Shown: positions 1 to 8,675 of the stretch, in pieces
How positions within the stretch are numbered: the stretch's first letter is position 1
Layout of the letters: every line of letters begins with the position of its first letter
NCBI GenBank assembly: GCA_030817875.1
Contig: JAUSZU010000001.1
Span: 992,001 to 1,056,000, forward strand
From: Flavobacterium sp. W4I14
GTDB lineage: Bacteria > Bacteroidota > Bacteroidia > Sphingobacteriales > Sphingobacteriaceae
Length of the DNA stretch: 64,000 nt
Reading direction: 5' to 3'
The notes under the pieces: generated by a model
Database searches by the model: none
Told to the model about the DNA's origin: nothing
What the model saw: the letters and a program-made list of their open reading frames with translations, nothing else
Program-made: the position numbers and the translations under genes

Positions 1-432
1 GTTGAATAATATTTAATATTTAATCAGGAATTGTGGCTTGAAGTGATCTTTTTAGCGAAACCAGAGTTCCCAAAATGAGCTTTGTAGCCACCCCACTTGC
101 CAGAATATTAAACAGTAAACGAACAATATAATTAGCCACACATACTGTTTGTTTAGGTATATGGTATAATTCTTAACTAAATTACGTAACATGTTCATTT
201 ATTTTTGTTTTTTTAATGCAAACTTTAGTAGATTAAACTACTGATCACGCTAGAGCATTTTTGTTTTTTATTTGATAAGGATATGAAAATAGTATTTTTC
301 TAATGATCTAAATAGTTTTTTGTTCAATTCGGACGCAAGCGCATGTTATACAGACGTGTAAGGCCGCTACGACTTATTGATCTAATTCGATCTATCATCT
401 CCCCGCCGGAAATAACGGATCTAATCCACAGT
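1..432. other. AT-rich stretch without a supported gene
   Basis: No frame longer than a few dozen codons with protein-like composition was seen on either strand. The DNA is AT-rich and matches the decayed character of the following 7 kb. Confidence 0.4.
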
Positions 433-546
433 TTAGGAACGATAAAGGGCCGTAACGTGCGTATTTTCCAATGTGGTCTGGGTCATTTTCTCCTGGTCTG
501 TTAACCCTTGTGGCTGCTCTTCATTTTTGCTTTCTATGTTTGCCAT
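433..546 (-). CDS. Possible small peptide, 37 aa
   Basis: A short reverse-strand frame begins MANIESKNEEQPQG and ends at a TAA. It is hydrophilic, rich in Glu, Gln and Thr, with no membrane segment. A purine-rich CCGGAAGTT precedes the ATG. It lies downstream of a reverse-strand terminator at 754-784, so it would need its own promoter. I do not recognise it; in a region full of broken genes it may be chance or a gene fragment. Confidence 0.2.
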   Translation of the reverse strand: MANIESKNEEQPQGLTDQEKMTQTTLENTHVTALYRS

Positions 547-753
547 AACTTCCGGTTTGTCTAAGTAAACAATTTGAACAATTGTAGAGTTTGAGATATT
601 TGAATTATTGATTATGGCGATATGGCTGACCGTTACGGTACCCCAATATGGAACAGGCTTCGGCTTTAATTAAAAATAGCATTCCGCTATTGCTATTAGC
701 ATGTTGATTCCAGTTTGTTACAGCAGGTGTAAATAATATCCATCAAATGAAAA

Positions 754-784
754 AAGGGCTGCTGATCATTTGATCGCAGCCCTT
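754..784 (-). terminator. Rho-independent terminator (reverse strand)
   Basis: AAGGGCTGC (754-762) pairs perfectly with GCAGCCCTT (776-784). The 13-nt loop itself contains TGATCA...TGATC. Read on the reverse strand the hairpin is followed by a run of T, as expected for an intrinsic terminator. It sits at the 3' end of the degraded reverse-strand gene at 766-1175, suggesting that this was once a real transcription unit. Confidence 0.65.
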
Positions 785-1175
785 AATGATGCTTTAAAAA
801 TCAGTTGTATACGTTCTGACCGATAAGGCTGCAAAAGGTAAAAAGGTGTCCTGGTTGCCATTGTATTAAAGGAGCTGAAAACGAATAGGTTATCAAAATC
901 CTCTCTCGGATCCAGGTAGGCTTGCGCAGAAAAATAAAAGAAGTTACTCTTGATCTGCTCCAACAATGTCGCGGATAGTTAAACGGTGCTTTGCTAATGC
1001 AGAACTGGTATCCGATCGCTTCCATGTATAGCAGTTGGTTACCGAAGGAGTCTAGGAAATAAGGATAAGAAACAGATGGGAGACCATCGAACAGGAAAGC
1101 AAGGAAATGGAGCTCTAAGACTGTAAATAAACGCTGGGTGCCGGAATTGCTGGAAAATGTGGTACAGTGAAACAA
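766..1175 (-). pseudogene. Degraded reverse-strand gene, unidentified
   Basis: Two overlapping reverse frames (801-1175 and 766-966) each carry protein-like stretches that join into one sequence if a frameshift near 960 is allowed: SYPYFLDSFGNQLLYMEAIG in one frame, then YLDPREDFDNLFVFSSF in the other. Neither frame alone looks complete. The hairpin at 754-784 lies at the proper 3' position. I could not assign a family. It is best read as the C-terminal remnant of a larger protein. Confidence 0.35.
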
Positions 1176-1269
1176 TCCCTCGCGGGAAGTAGGTATTTAC
1201 TGTCCAACGAGAGGTCAACTGGATCCTTCACAATCATACCTGACAGAGTTATTATTTGATTAGTATCTT

Positions 1270-1587
1270 AATCTTGAGCAGGCTTATAAATCAAGTCAGG
1301 GCTTGGCCATTATACTCAGTAGGTACAAGGACAGGTTAGTTACCTTTAAAAAGCTGGCCATTTGGTATAATCAAGTAGAAGTTGCGGGATTCAAATCGTC
1401 GACACGATTTAAAAAACAATCCAGAACAACTACGGAAATCTTATTAGACTACTTTACAAATAGAAGCACCAAAGTATCTGCTGAATCTTTCATTGCTAAA
1501 ATAAATGTATTTATGTGACAGTTTAGGGGAATTGATATGTAAAATTTTTCTTGTTCAAATAGCTAAAATTTATACTTGGAATTACTC
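1270..1587 (+). pseudogene. ISAon1-type transposase remnant
   Basis: The translation resembles the C-terminal end of ISAon1-family transposases of Bacteroidota: an AYKSSQGLAIILSRYKDR-like segment, then LAIWYNQVEVAGFKS, then LDYFTNRSTKVSAESFIAKI. The last part corresponds to the family's NYFDNRSTNASAESFNAKIK signature, recalled from memory. Reading on through in-frame stops still gives QFRG and a degraded C-terminus, so several stops have accumulated. The catalytic N-terminal portion is absent and no terminal inverted repeats were recognised. It is a dead insertion-sequence fragment. Confidence 0.65.
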
Positions 1588-2107
1588 CCCAACTTTTTTG
1601 CTCGATCCCTGTAGCAAGGTATTCCGGATCAATTAGCATCGAGGTGTACACAGGCGTATTTTCCAAATAGGCTTTATCGACTTAATAGAGATATGCTTTC
1701 AGGTTTGCGATTCGATCAGTTATAGATGCTTTTGCTCTTCACTATGTTCAGGGGCACCGTCCATCGCAATTATTACTGATTAGCAAACTCAAAAAGGTTA
1801 CCTAACCGAACAATTTCAAAACTAAACTTGTGTGGTGGTTTTGTTGTTCGCTTACAGCGTAGGGATTACTTATTTATGGGTATAATCCCTATCAGGGGAT
1901 GGTGAAGAAAGTATTTCTGAGCTCAGTTATGGGCATTTTTAGCGTTTCATACGTTTACAATACCGGAAACATTTCGGCGAGTGAAAAATAACCAACCAAA
2001 ACGATGAGAAAAGAATTATTAATAGGGTCATTGCAGGATTTTTTATTATCATTGTTTAACTGGGTATAACCCGAAGGTCTACTTTATTTATGGCATAACA
2101 GAAGCTC
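1588..2107. other. Stretch without a supported gene
   Basis: All six frames are broken by frequent stops. No RNA gene, strong hairpin or repeat was noticed. It lies between the transposase remnant and a doubtful 218-codon frame. Confidence 0.4.
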
Positions 2108-2764
2108 TTGTTCCAGCCATATACATCCCTCTTTCCAAAATTCTTACCTTGTTTAGGTAAAGCCTTTTGCGAAAGCTCCTGCACTCATAGAGCGAGTAGG
2201 CAAAATCAGGTTTCCCTAAGCTATTTTTTTACCGAAAGTATTTTTAGGCCCTTGATACCTGAGGGTATGGTTTCTCAAAACCAGCTCCTGTCCGGCCCCT
2301 ATTCCAGGTCCCCAGCATCAACAGATGCGCCCGGCCTCGCTGAACCCAGCTTGGCATTCTCCAATGCTATATCATTATTCTCTAAAAGTATAAACGAGCG
2401 ACCGCAACTTTGGAATGTGATTAAGGGAGATGAAGATTGTCGGGAAAAAGCACCTGCCCTTATAGAAGGCCGAGAAACTAATTACCGATATACTTATAGA
2501 GGTTTGCTGCACCGTCAGGGAAAACGAGTTTATGGCAGGTCGAAACATAACAGTGGGGAAATAAGTGGGGAGGAACGTTGGATACTTGACAATGCCTTTG
2601 CACAGAAGCAAAGATTTTGGAACGATGTCAGGCTTATTTTAAAAACATACCAGTGCTATATGAGAAAGAAAACGTATAATGCTCCTGGCAAAAACAACAT
2701 AATGAATATGCCTGAGGTAACCTCTTCAAGCCAAAAAAATACCTTTTCGGAAAAAAGAGGATAA
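2108..2764 (+). CDS. Doubtful hypothetical protein, 218 aa
   Basis: The frame is open for 218 codons but its composition is odd: the first 90 residues are rich in Ser, Pro and Cys with no regular secondary-structure pattern. The last 120 are hydrophilic and look more protein-like (EERWILDNAFAQKQRFWNDV). The only obvious start is a TTG and no ribosome-binding site is evident. I do not recognise a family. It may be an accidental frame over decayed DNA, with the C-terminal third possibly a remnant. Confidence 0.2.
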   Translation: MFQPYTSLFPKFLPCLGKAFCESSCTHRASRQNQVSLSYFFTESIFRPLIPEGMVSQNQLLSGPYSRSPASTDAPGLAEPSLAFSNAISLFSKSINERPQLWNVIKGDEDCREKAPALIEGRETNYRYTYRGLLHRQGKRVYGRSKHNSGEISGEERWILDNAFAQKQRFWNDVRLILKTYQCYMRKKTYNAPGKNNIMNMPEVTSSSQKNTFSEKRG

Positions 2765-2920
2765 ATTCTATATAGCTACAATTTTTTCCCGATATTTAAA
2801 ACTACCCATCGGTTTGTATGGCTGGAAGACTACTATTAATTACTGATGCACTGTATGAAACGAACTGCTAATCTGGTAAATTTATCAGGTTACTTCGCGT
2901 TTGCTGAATATACATTGTAA

Positions 2921-3540
2921 ATGGAAGAAGATCTAACAACAGGCATAAAGAGGTCCTATTTCCATGAAATTATAGTCAATGGGAATGAAAGTGATTTTGA
3001 CCGGATTAATGAAATGGCCTCACTAATCTGCGACAGTAGGATTTCAGTGATTTCCTTTTCAGAGGTGCCGAAATTCAGCTTAAGGCGATTATGGGGCTCA
3101 GTGCAGGTGAAGTACCGGCTATCCTGCCATTATGCGCATATCCCTTAGATATGCCATGAAACCTTTAACGTAGCGGATATTCTTTCCGACAGTCGTTTTA
3201 ACGAACATCCGGAGGTAGGTGATGGGATAAAGATCAGGTTTTATGCAGGCTATCCCCTTAGAGATACTAACGGGACTGTTCTAGAGTCGTTATCGGTGAT
3301 GGATACATGCCCAAAGAAATCACAGCGCACAAAGAGACAGCTTTCACGACTTATCGGAGACATCGAATTCCTCATTCATGAAAGGATTAAAAAAGCTGAA
3401 ACCAAGAATATCAGCCTGCTCTTTGAACATTCTGATGACTGAATCTGTATGCTCGATAAGGACTTAAAATTTAACCGGATGAACCCAAGTTTTGCTACGA
3501 AATTTGGCTGGATGGAGCAGGAATTAATGTGAGGAACGGT
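2921..3540 (+). pseudogene. Broken GAF-PAS sensor kinase fragment
   Basis: The first 50 residues (DFDRINEMASLICDSRISVISF) are the start of a GAF domain of the type found in Bacteroidota sensor histidine kinases. After a frameshift near 3140 the GAF continues as ILSDSRFNEHPEV, IKIRFYAGYPLRDTNG and ESLSVMDT, then a linker helix. A PAS beginning follows after an in-frame TGA near 3440 (CMLDKDLKFNRMNPSFA). The sequence decays after the FGWMEQEL stretch, so the rest of the PAS and the kinase core are missing. With at least one frameshift and one stop it cannot make a functional protein. Confidence 0.75.
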
Positions 3541-3742
3541 GCCAATAAGATTTTTTTACAGCATATTTGGACTTCCTCTTAAGTTTATTATAACGATTCA
3601 ATGCCTTTTGGCAGCTGTAATCTTTTCTTTCCATGTATTAAACAACAGCAAGTATTTTCAACAAATCCTTGTTATCAAATTTAGAAATAAATTATGACTA
3701 AGATATTCATACTAAAGACAATAAAGAACGAAACTTTTCGCA

Positions 3743-3778
3743 TTGATCGTTGTCAACTATTGAGTTGATATTAGTCAA
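3743..3778 (+). promoter_or_regulatory. Two tandem FNR-like operator boxes
   Basis: TTGATCGTTGTCAA (3743-3756) and TTGATATTAGTCAA (3765-3778) both fit TTGAT-N4-GTCAA, one base from the perfect FNR palindrome TTGAT-N4-ATCAA. Their centres are exactly 22 bp apart, about two helical turns, so two dimers would bind on the same DNA face. They lie 61 bp upstream of the ATG at 3839 and about 460 bp upstream of the CRP/FNR-type regulator at 4235, whose recognition helix carries the FNR-like E-x-x-S-R pattern. Autoregulation is a reasonable inference. Confidence 0.6.
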
Positions 3779-3838
3779 TATTTATTTAAATTTTAATGAC
3801 AACCTTTGAGAATAACATCATTAAGATAAGTTTACAAA

Positions 3839-4162
3839 ATGGGTAGTTTGAATAATGACAGCACGACATCAACAGGTCTCAATGCACGCCGGTCAAAATA
3901 TACAGAAAATCTTTACCTTCAATTTTTGACTACCCGCCAAAAGCACTTCTCCATGAGGTTGAAATGTCGAAGTTTTTACCTCAATAGTGCATATTTAAGA
4001 CTGGTATTAGATCGTTTTAAGTCTTTTTTTAGGAAAAACTATCATCAAGTTAGGCTTATTAAAGTGGAGCTATTTTTGATGCTGATAGGATTAGTTCTAC
4101 TGGGATTTTTTCTGTCCACAGGAATTTTGCTGTCGTCGGCAAAAGAACTCTTCATCAGGTAG
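3839..4162 (+). CDS. Small single-pass membrane protein, 107 aa
   Basis: The N-terminal 70 residues are basic and hydrophilic. They are followed by one strong transmembrane segment (about residues 80-100, LFLMLIGLVLLGFFLSTGIL) and a short tail, so an N-in orientation with a positively charged cytoplasmic part is likely. It is the first gene after the tandem FNR-like boxes and ends 72 bp before the CRP/FNR-type regulator, so the two may share a transcript. I recognise no family. Confidence 0.5.
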   Translation: MGSLNNDSTTSTGLNARRSKYTENLYLQFLTTRQKHFSMRLKCRSFYLNSAYLRLVLDRFKSFFRKNYHQVRLIKVELFLMLIGLVLLGFFLSTGILLSSAKELFIR

Positions 4163-4234
4163 TTATTGATTAGTAATAACAATCACCTTTATCTATCAGT
4201 GATTGGACAGTCAAAAAGATGAAAAATAAAATCA

Positions 4235-5308
4235 ATGGAAGGATCTAAGATATTGATTATTCTCAAAGATTCCTGGCTCAGGGCCAAAATTTCAGATATA
4301 CTGGTGTTCAGTAAGTATGTAGTCGAGTTAACAGACAATGGAAAGCGGGCAATAGAGCTAGTAAAAGAACACCGGGTCGACTTAATTATCTGTGGAATTG
4401 ATTTATATGGAATTGATGGGTATGGAGTTGTGAGCATGTTAAATAAATTTGTCGATACTGCAGGAATTGGACTGATTATGTTATTAGAAACGTGGGACCA
4501 AACCGCATTACGCAGGGCAATGGAAATAGGTGCAGACGGTTATCTATCAACGGGTTTCGATGATGCCGAGCTTTTGAACCAGGTCGGGGTAAGGTTAAAG
4601 AAAAAGAGACTCCAGCAGAAACTTTTTCTAAAACAGCATTTTCAGGAAAGGAGCATGGTCAAATCGGGCAATGAAATGTTCTGGCTGGATGAGAAATTGG
4701 AGCGGCTCACAGCACGGCTCTTTAGAAAGAACCAGACTATCTATAATCAGGGTGAGTATCAGTCAGGTCTCTATTATCTGCTATCTGGCAATATAAAGAC
4801 TTTTATCTCAGATAGCTCGGGAAACCTCTTAATCACCAATATCTATGGCCCCGGAGAGTATTTTGGGCTCCAAGACTTTGCTTTGGGTTCTTATGTTTGT
4901 CACACCTCAAAAGCCATATCAGACGCTGAGATTGTTTCAATTCCGCTAAAAGATATTAATGAACTGATAGTTGAATATCCTTATGTATTAAAAGTTTTTG
5001 TTAAAAAACTTGCAGAATCGGTAAGAGATATGGAGGAACATGCATTGGCACTTGCGCATGCTTCAGTAAGAGAACGGGTGGCGGCGGCTATTATCAGACT
5101 TGCAAAGCAGGGAGGAAATTCTTTAGACAGACTTCGTGTCAGCCTCCCGAGAATTGATCTGGCAAATGTAATAGGCATAGCCTCAGAGACTTTAAGTAGG
5201 ATTCTTGGTGATTTTGCCCGTGAGGGACTGATAGAAAAGGACGCGAATGACATTCTCCTTAACAGTATCGAGAAACTTCGGAAAGTCAATAGAGGCAATG
5301 TCAGGTAA
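4235..5308 (+). CDS. Pseudo-receiver fused to CRP/FNR-type regulator
   Basis: A transcription factor of 357 residues. Residues 1-120 have the receiver fold pattern, but the conserved positions are lost: the phosphoacceptor Asp is Gly54 (DLIICGID), the acidic pair is reduced to K11-D12, and the usual Lys is Thr106 (GYLSTGF). Residues about 150-270 form a cyclic-nucleotide-binding-type beta roll. Residues about 275-345 form a winged HTH whose recognition helix reads SETLSRIL. E-x-x-S-R is the FNR arrangement that reads TTGAT, and two such boxes lie upstream. No FNR-type iron-sulfur cysteine cluster is present. The receiver is probably a phosphorylation-independent sensory or dimerization domain. 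What it senses is unknown. Confidence 0.8.
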   Translation: MEGSKILIILKDSWLRAKISDILVFSKYVVELTDNGKRAIELVKEHRVDLIICGIDLYGIDGYGVVSMLNKFVDTAGIGLIMLLETWDQTALRRAMEIGADGYLSTGFDDAELLNQVGVRLKKKRLQQKLFLKQHFQERSMVKSGNEMFWLDEKLERLTARLFRKNQTIYNQGEYQSGLYYLLSGNIKTFISDSSGNLLITNIYGPGEYFGLQDFALGSYVCHTSKAISDAEIVSIPLKDINELIVEYPYVLKVFVKKLAESVRDMEEHALALAHASVRERVAAAIIRLAKQGGNSLDRLRVSLPRIDLANVIGIASETLSRILGDFAREGLIEKDANDILLNSIEKLRKVNRGNVR

Positions 5309-5500
5309 ATTCATCTGTCTTGGCTAATATCTTCCGATAAGTATCTTCTAAAAAAAATCAGGGCTTCCATTGTCGATATTCATACTATTGCTTTAGATAA
5401 ATAAAGAACTACCATCAATTACTTTTATGTTTCTAGAGGTAAAAGAGAAAAGACAGGTTTTTGCAGCTTGTAAAAATATTGATACGTTTGATTAGATACA

Positions 5501-6113
5501 ATGAAAATTAAATCATTAAAAGAAATTAAATTATTTCTCAAATTTTTTCTGCCAATTATCGACAACACCCACCGACATGCATTGCGCTACGCTTTTAGGC
5601 ATTCTCTCTTTGCAGAGATTCCAGCCGGTAGCAAAGTTTTTGTAAATACATTTTTTGACTGCTCTGATAGCTTTATTGTCGTACTACAGGGGGTTGTTAG
5701 CGGATATATTTTTCAGTATCCAATGCCAAGGAGTGATGTTTGGTTGGGAATATCCAATAGTGTATATTTTAACGATAGCACAGTATATGAAACAAGAGGA
5801 TTCAATCTTGAGGCGCTGGAAGATTCTTTGCTATTGATAATACCCCACGAAGAGCTTGAAAGAGGCTGTGATAGTTATCCCGTATTAAGCCGCCTTTTTA
5901 GCCATTTGCTTTTTCCGAATGCAACAAGAGATCTCAACAACCGCGCAATGCTCTGTGAACTGGATGGGCCAGTAAACAAATTAAGAAATTTCAAAAAGAT
6001 TTACCCCAGTGTCTGGAAGAAAGTGCCTGAAAGGATCTATAGAAGTTATTTCAATCAGCCAGATCTTTAGTCGTATACCTGACAAAGCGAACTCGGCTCA
6101 TTTTACAATATGA
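5501..6113 (+). pseudogene. Frameshifted Crp/Fnr-like regulator
   Basis: Residues 1-150 fit the short (about 190-210 aa) Crp/Fnr-like proteins of Bacteroidota: a beta roll, then LEALEDSLLLIIPHEELE, then a dimerization helix. The open frame stops at 6068-6070 just after RIYRSYFNQPDL, where the HTH should begin. Shifting frame near 6050 reads SISQIFSRIPDKANS to a TGA at 6111-6113, which resembles the G-I-S-x-x-x-L-S-R-I recognition helix of this family. A single-base indel has therefore probably cut off the DNA-binding helix. As encoded, 189 residues could still fold as a beta roll. A sequencing error or programmed shift cannot be excluded. Confidence 0.6.
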
Positions 6114-6123
6114 ATATTTTACA

Positions 6124-6306
6124 TTGATTCCCAATATTACTGATCAATTAGCGCATTTAAGAATATGTCCAATTGAATTATTCTTAAAGATAATAGGTCT
6201 TTATGAGCTCAATTATCATTGCTTTTTGGTGTTTGTTCAGAAGAATAAGTATATCGAGTTTTACGAAAACTCTGGTTTTACTTTATTTAATGACTTGTCA
6301 GCGTAA
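6124..6306 (+). CDS. Doubtful ORF, 60 aa
   Basis: A TTG-started frame of 60 codons, rich in Ile, Leu, Phe and Tyr, with no recognised domain and no clear ribosome-binding site. It starts 10 bp after the restored end of the Crp/Fnr-like gene. It may be a chance frame or a remnant. Confidence 0.15.
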   Translation: MIPNITDQLAHLRICPIELFLKIIGLYELNYHCFLVFVQKNKYIEFYENSGFTLFNDLSA

Positions 6307-6740
6307 GCTAAAGCATTCCAGTTGAAACAATAATAGCGGCTGATCAAGGAAAAATAAATGTGATACATTTTGAGTATTAGGTCACCTAATTGGTGGCCTT
6401 TGTGTATATTTCAATGAATTGTAGCGGAATAATTAGTCATGTAAATGCAGAATGCACTGACACATTCCTTAAAATACCAACACAATCCTTGATTTTCTTT
6501 ATCTAACGGCAAAACCATCACAGCGGTATAGACATGAAGATATTCAGACGCTAAGGATAATTCGAACCCCATAATTGATATTAATGCCCTATTAGATGTA
6601 TTTTTTGAACAGATTTAAATATGGCTGATTAAGTTTTTGAGCAAAAGTCGGACGTAACCTATTGAAGTTGTAATTGTTTGTGCTTTAGTGTTCGGAGGCA
6701 AATTTGTTGAGCCTCATGAACAGAAAAAGTAGACATTATC
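6307..6740. other. Stretch without a supported gene
   Basis: Stops occur in all frames and no convincing structured element was noticed. It leads into the AAA+ ATPase remnant and probably holds its unrecognisable 5' part. Confidence 0.35.
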
Positions 6741-6744
6741 AGTC

Positions 6745-7330
6745 CTCCGGATGGTAAGGTCGGAAGGGTTACCTATGCAGATTAAGGGTGTACAAAAGGG
6801 CGATTTTGGCTGCAAAACCGGCTTAGGAAAATTATTCGAAAACCAGCTTGGAGGCAAAAAGCCTACTTTTTCTGGATGAATTCGATCAGGCCGGTAAGAC
6901 AAGGAATGCGGAGGACAGGGATGTGGGGAGCTCTGCAGGCTTGTGAACAGCCTGATCCAATTGATTGATTATTTTCAGGACGATGTGCTCCTGGCGCGCG
7001 CCAATCTCAGTCTTTATAGATTCGGCATTATTGCGGCGTTTTCAGCTTAATTTAGGCTTTTCGTTGCCATCAGAACATATCTTGGATAGATATTGCGATA
7101 AACTACTCTCAGGGTTCCCTCTGGAAATGAGGGATATCAACTGGAAATTTGATATCTCCTTACCGAGGTAAAGGATTATACCTTCACCACGCTTAAATCG
7201 TCACTTTTGGAGAAGTTGGAGCTTCAGGAGAAAAGCGCTTTACAGGAAAAAGAAAAAACAGCAGATGTTCAGATAAACAATAACCAGGACTCAGTAAAAT
7301 TGATGCGGATAAATGGCCTGATTATTTCTT
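6745..7330 (+). pseudogene. AAA+ ATPase remnant
   Basis: Pieces in several frames line up as one AAA+ ATPase of the central-domain type. A GKLFENQLGGKKP-like segment comes first, then Walker B LFLDEFDQAGKTRN near 6857-6900. After a shift, ELCRLVNSLIQLIDYFQDDV follows. A further shift gives DSALLRRFQLNLGFSLPSE, where the RR matches the arginine finger region, then the C-terminal lid FPLEMRDINWKFDIS. After the stop at 7171 another frame continues EVKDYTFTTLKSSLLEKLEL. At least three frameshifts make it non-functional. Walker A was not recognised. Confidence 0.65.
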
Positions 7331-7473
7331 TTACTGCCATGTGCAGAGCCGGTCATTGCCTCAATACAGGCTTTTTCATGCTATGAATCTAAGCTGTGAA
7401 AATATTTTATCCGATTTTCAGCCTCTTATCCTGAAGCATTTGACAATGTGCCTAATCTGTCTATTTTTGCCTG

Positions 7474-7803
7474 ATGACCGTAACCGTACTGGCTATATTA
7501 GAAACAGATTTTAAGCCTGAAAAGGCGTTAGCGAAAGTAATGAACGACCGTTTGGTCCGTATGGCGAAGGAACTTCAGGAGGTGCATTTCAAGCCCTTAT
7601 CGGGTAGGGGGGGTACAGATGATGACCTGGTGGTCTATATCAGCTACAACCCAAAATATAAGATCCGCTACCGCATTGTAAATGACGTGTCCGCAGATAT
7701 CGAATACTTTGTGGCTGAGTGCTGCGGACGGCTGGGATTTATCCTCTGGAGGGCTAACGCTATTGGGGTAAGCAGTGATGCTGGGCATCTGGATTATCAA
7801 TAG
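7474..7803 (+). CDS. Hypothetical protein, 109 aa
   Basis: The frame has good protein-like composition (NDRLVRMAKELQEVHFKP, then DLVVYISYNPKYKIRYRIV) with alternating beta and helical segments. It has no signal peptide or membrane segment. It lies after the AAA+ ATPase remnant; upstream reading in another frame (PEAFDNVPNLSIFA) hints that this may be the C-terminal piece of a larger broken gene. I do not recognise a family. Confidence 0.35.
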   Translation: MTVTVLAILETDFKPEKALAKVMNDRLVRMAKELQEVHFKPLSGRGGTDDDLVVYISYNPKYKIRYRIVNDVSADIEYFVAECCGRLGFILWRANAIGVSSDAGHLDYQ

Positions 7804-7907
7804 TTCTTTTTGCTTTCTACCTGAAATGTTTAGTTTTGGGACTGGAATACGGTTTCCTACAACAAAACAATTTATACCCGGGGCTTTTGGCCCTTTAAAA
7901 AACAGTT

Positions 7908-8087
7908 ATGGACAAATTCAAACAGGTACAGGAAGTGATTGCTTCAGTTGAAGCTGATGTAGCAAAATTTTATGATGGGGGAAACGGTGCAGCCGGCACG
8001 CGTGTGCGTAAAGCCATGCAGGACCTTAAAAACCTTGCCCAGGAGATCAGGGTTGAGGTTACGGAGAAAAAGAACAGCGCAAAATAA
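7908..8087 (+). CDS. Histone H1-like protein (HC1 family), 59 aa
   Basis: The 59-residue product begins MDKFKQVQEVIASVEADVAK, has FYDGGNGAAGTRVRKAMQDL in the middle and ends with a Lys-rich tail. This matches the short HC1-like histone H1 proteins common in Sphingobacteria, where the AAGTRxRKxLQDLK stretch is typical. Such proteins are thought to bind DNA non-specifically through basic helices. The ATG follows an A-rich leader, and an intrinsic terminator lies 26 bp after the stop, so it looks like a monocistronic, intact gene in an otherwise decayed area. Confidence 0.75.
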   Translation: MDKFKQVQEVIASVEADVAKFYDGGNGAAGTRVRKAMQDLKNLAQEIRVEVTEKKNSAK

Positions 8088-8112
8088 ACAGGAGACTGTT
8101 TTGGGAAATAAG

Positions 8113-8140
8113 ACCACTGATATAGATCAGTGGCTTTTTG
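8113..8140 (+). terminator. Rho-independent terminator of the HC1-like gene
   Basis: CCACTGAT (8114-8121) pairs perfectly with ATCAGTGG (8126-8133) around an ATAG loop, followed by CTTTTTG. It ends the transcript of the histone-like gene that stops at 8087. Confidence 0.85.
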
Positions 8141-8675
8141 TGTTTAGTTGGGAAGGTCATTGTTATTTGGGCAACGGCCGGGCTATCTGCTCGTAAGCCT
8201 TCATGCCTTATGCGCAGGCCAGGTATCCGCTGCTATCCCTGTTGCGGATTAATCAGTATATAGCAATTTGATTAGTTGAGCATTACTTAAAACTTCTATC
8301 TACCGGAATTACAGGGTATAAGGTTAGTTTGTGTACTTAAAGGAGGGGGAGGCGGAATGATCCGCTTTGCCATAGGACATCTATATAAAACCTCATTTTC
8401 ATTTTCATCTTTGATATCAAGGTATTTGCTCATTAGGGGTTCACAGGCTGTGTGCCATTTGCAAAATGATTTTTCTGTTGTCTGATCATTGTGGACCGTA
8501 AATTTTAGTGGTGTCAGCCTTAATGTGTACTTAAGGAACAACAAGAAGATGGGTGATTAACGCTGTTCATTCCTGTCGATGCTGTAGCTTTGTCCGTTTT
8601 TGTTTGGATTAATGTTGTGCTGCACCCTGACGCTGATTTTAAAACTTATACCCTTAATCTGATGTTCTCCTAATT
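8141..8675. other. Mostly non-coding stretch
   Basis: Only a doubtful reverse frame at 8296-8544 is open. Its product ends in a run of five prolines produced by a GGAGGGGGAGGCGG tract, and no ribosome-binding site or family was recognised. The rest probably holds the promoter of the gene at 8676. Confidence 0.3.

Noticed and set aside
2108-2764. Possible sugar-transferase C-terminus (DVRLILKTY)
   Set aside because: Only a few residues resemble that family; too weak to assign.
7600-7620. GGGGGGG tract inside the 109-aa frame as a phase-variable switch
   Set aside because: Only seven G, and the surrounding gene lies in decaying DNA, so a switch cannot be argued.
8296-8544. Reverse frame of 82 codons
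   Set aside because: Proline run from a G-rich tract, no ribosome-binding site and no recognised domain; kept only as a note in the intergenic entry.
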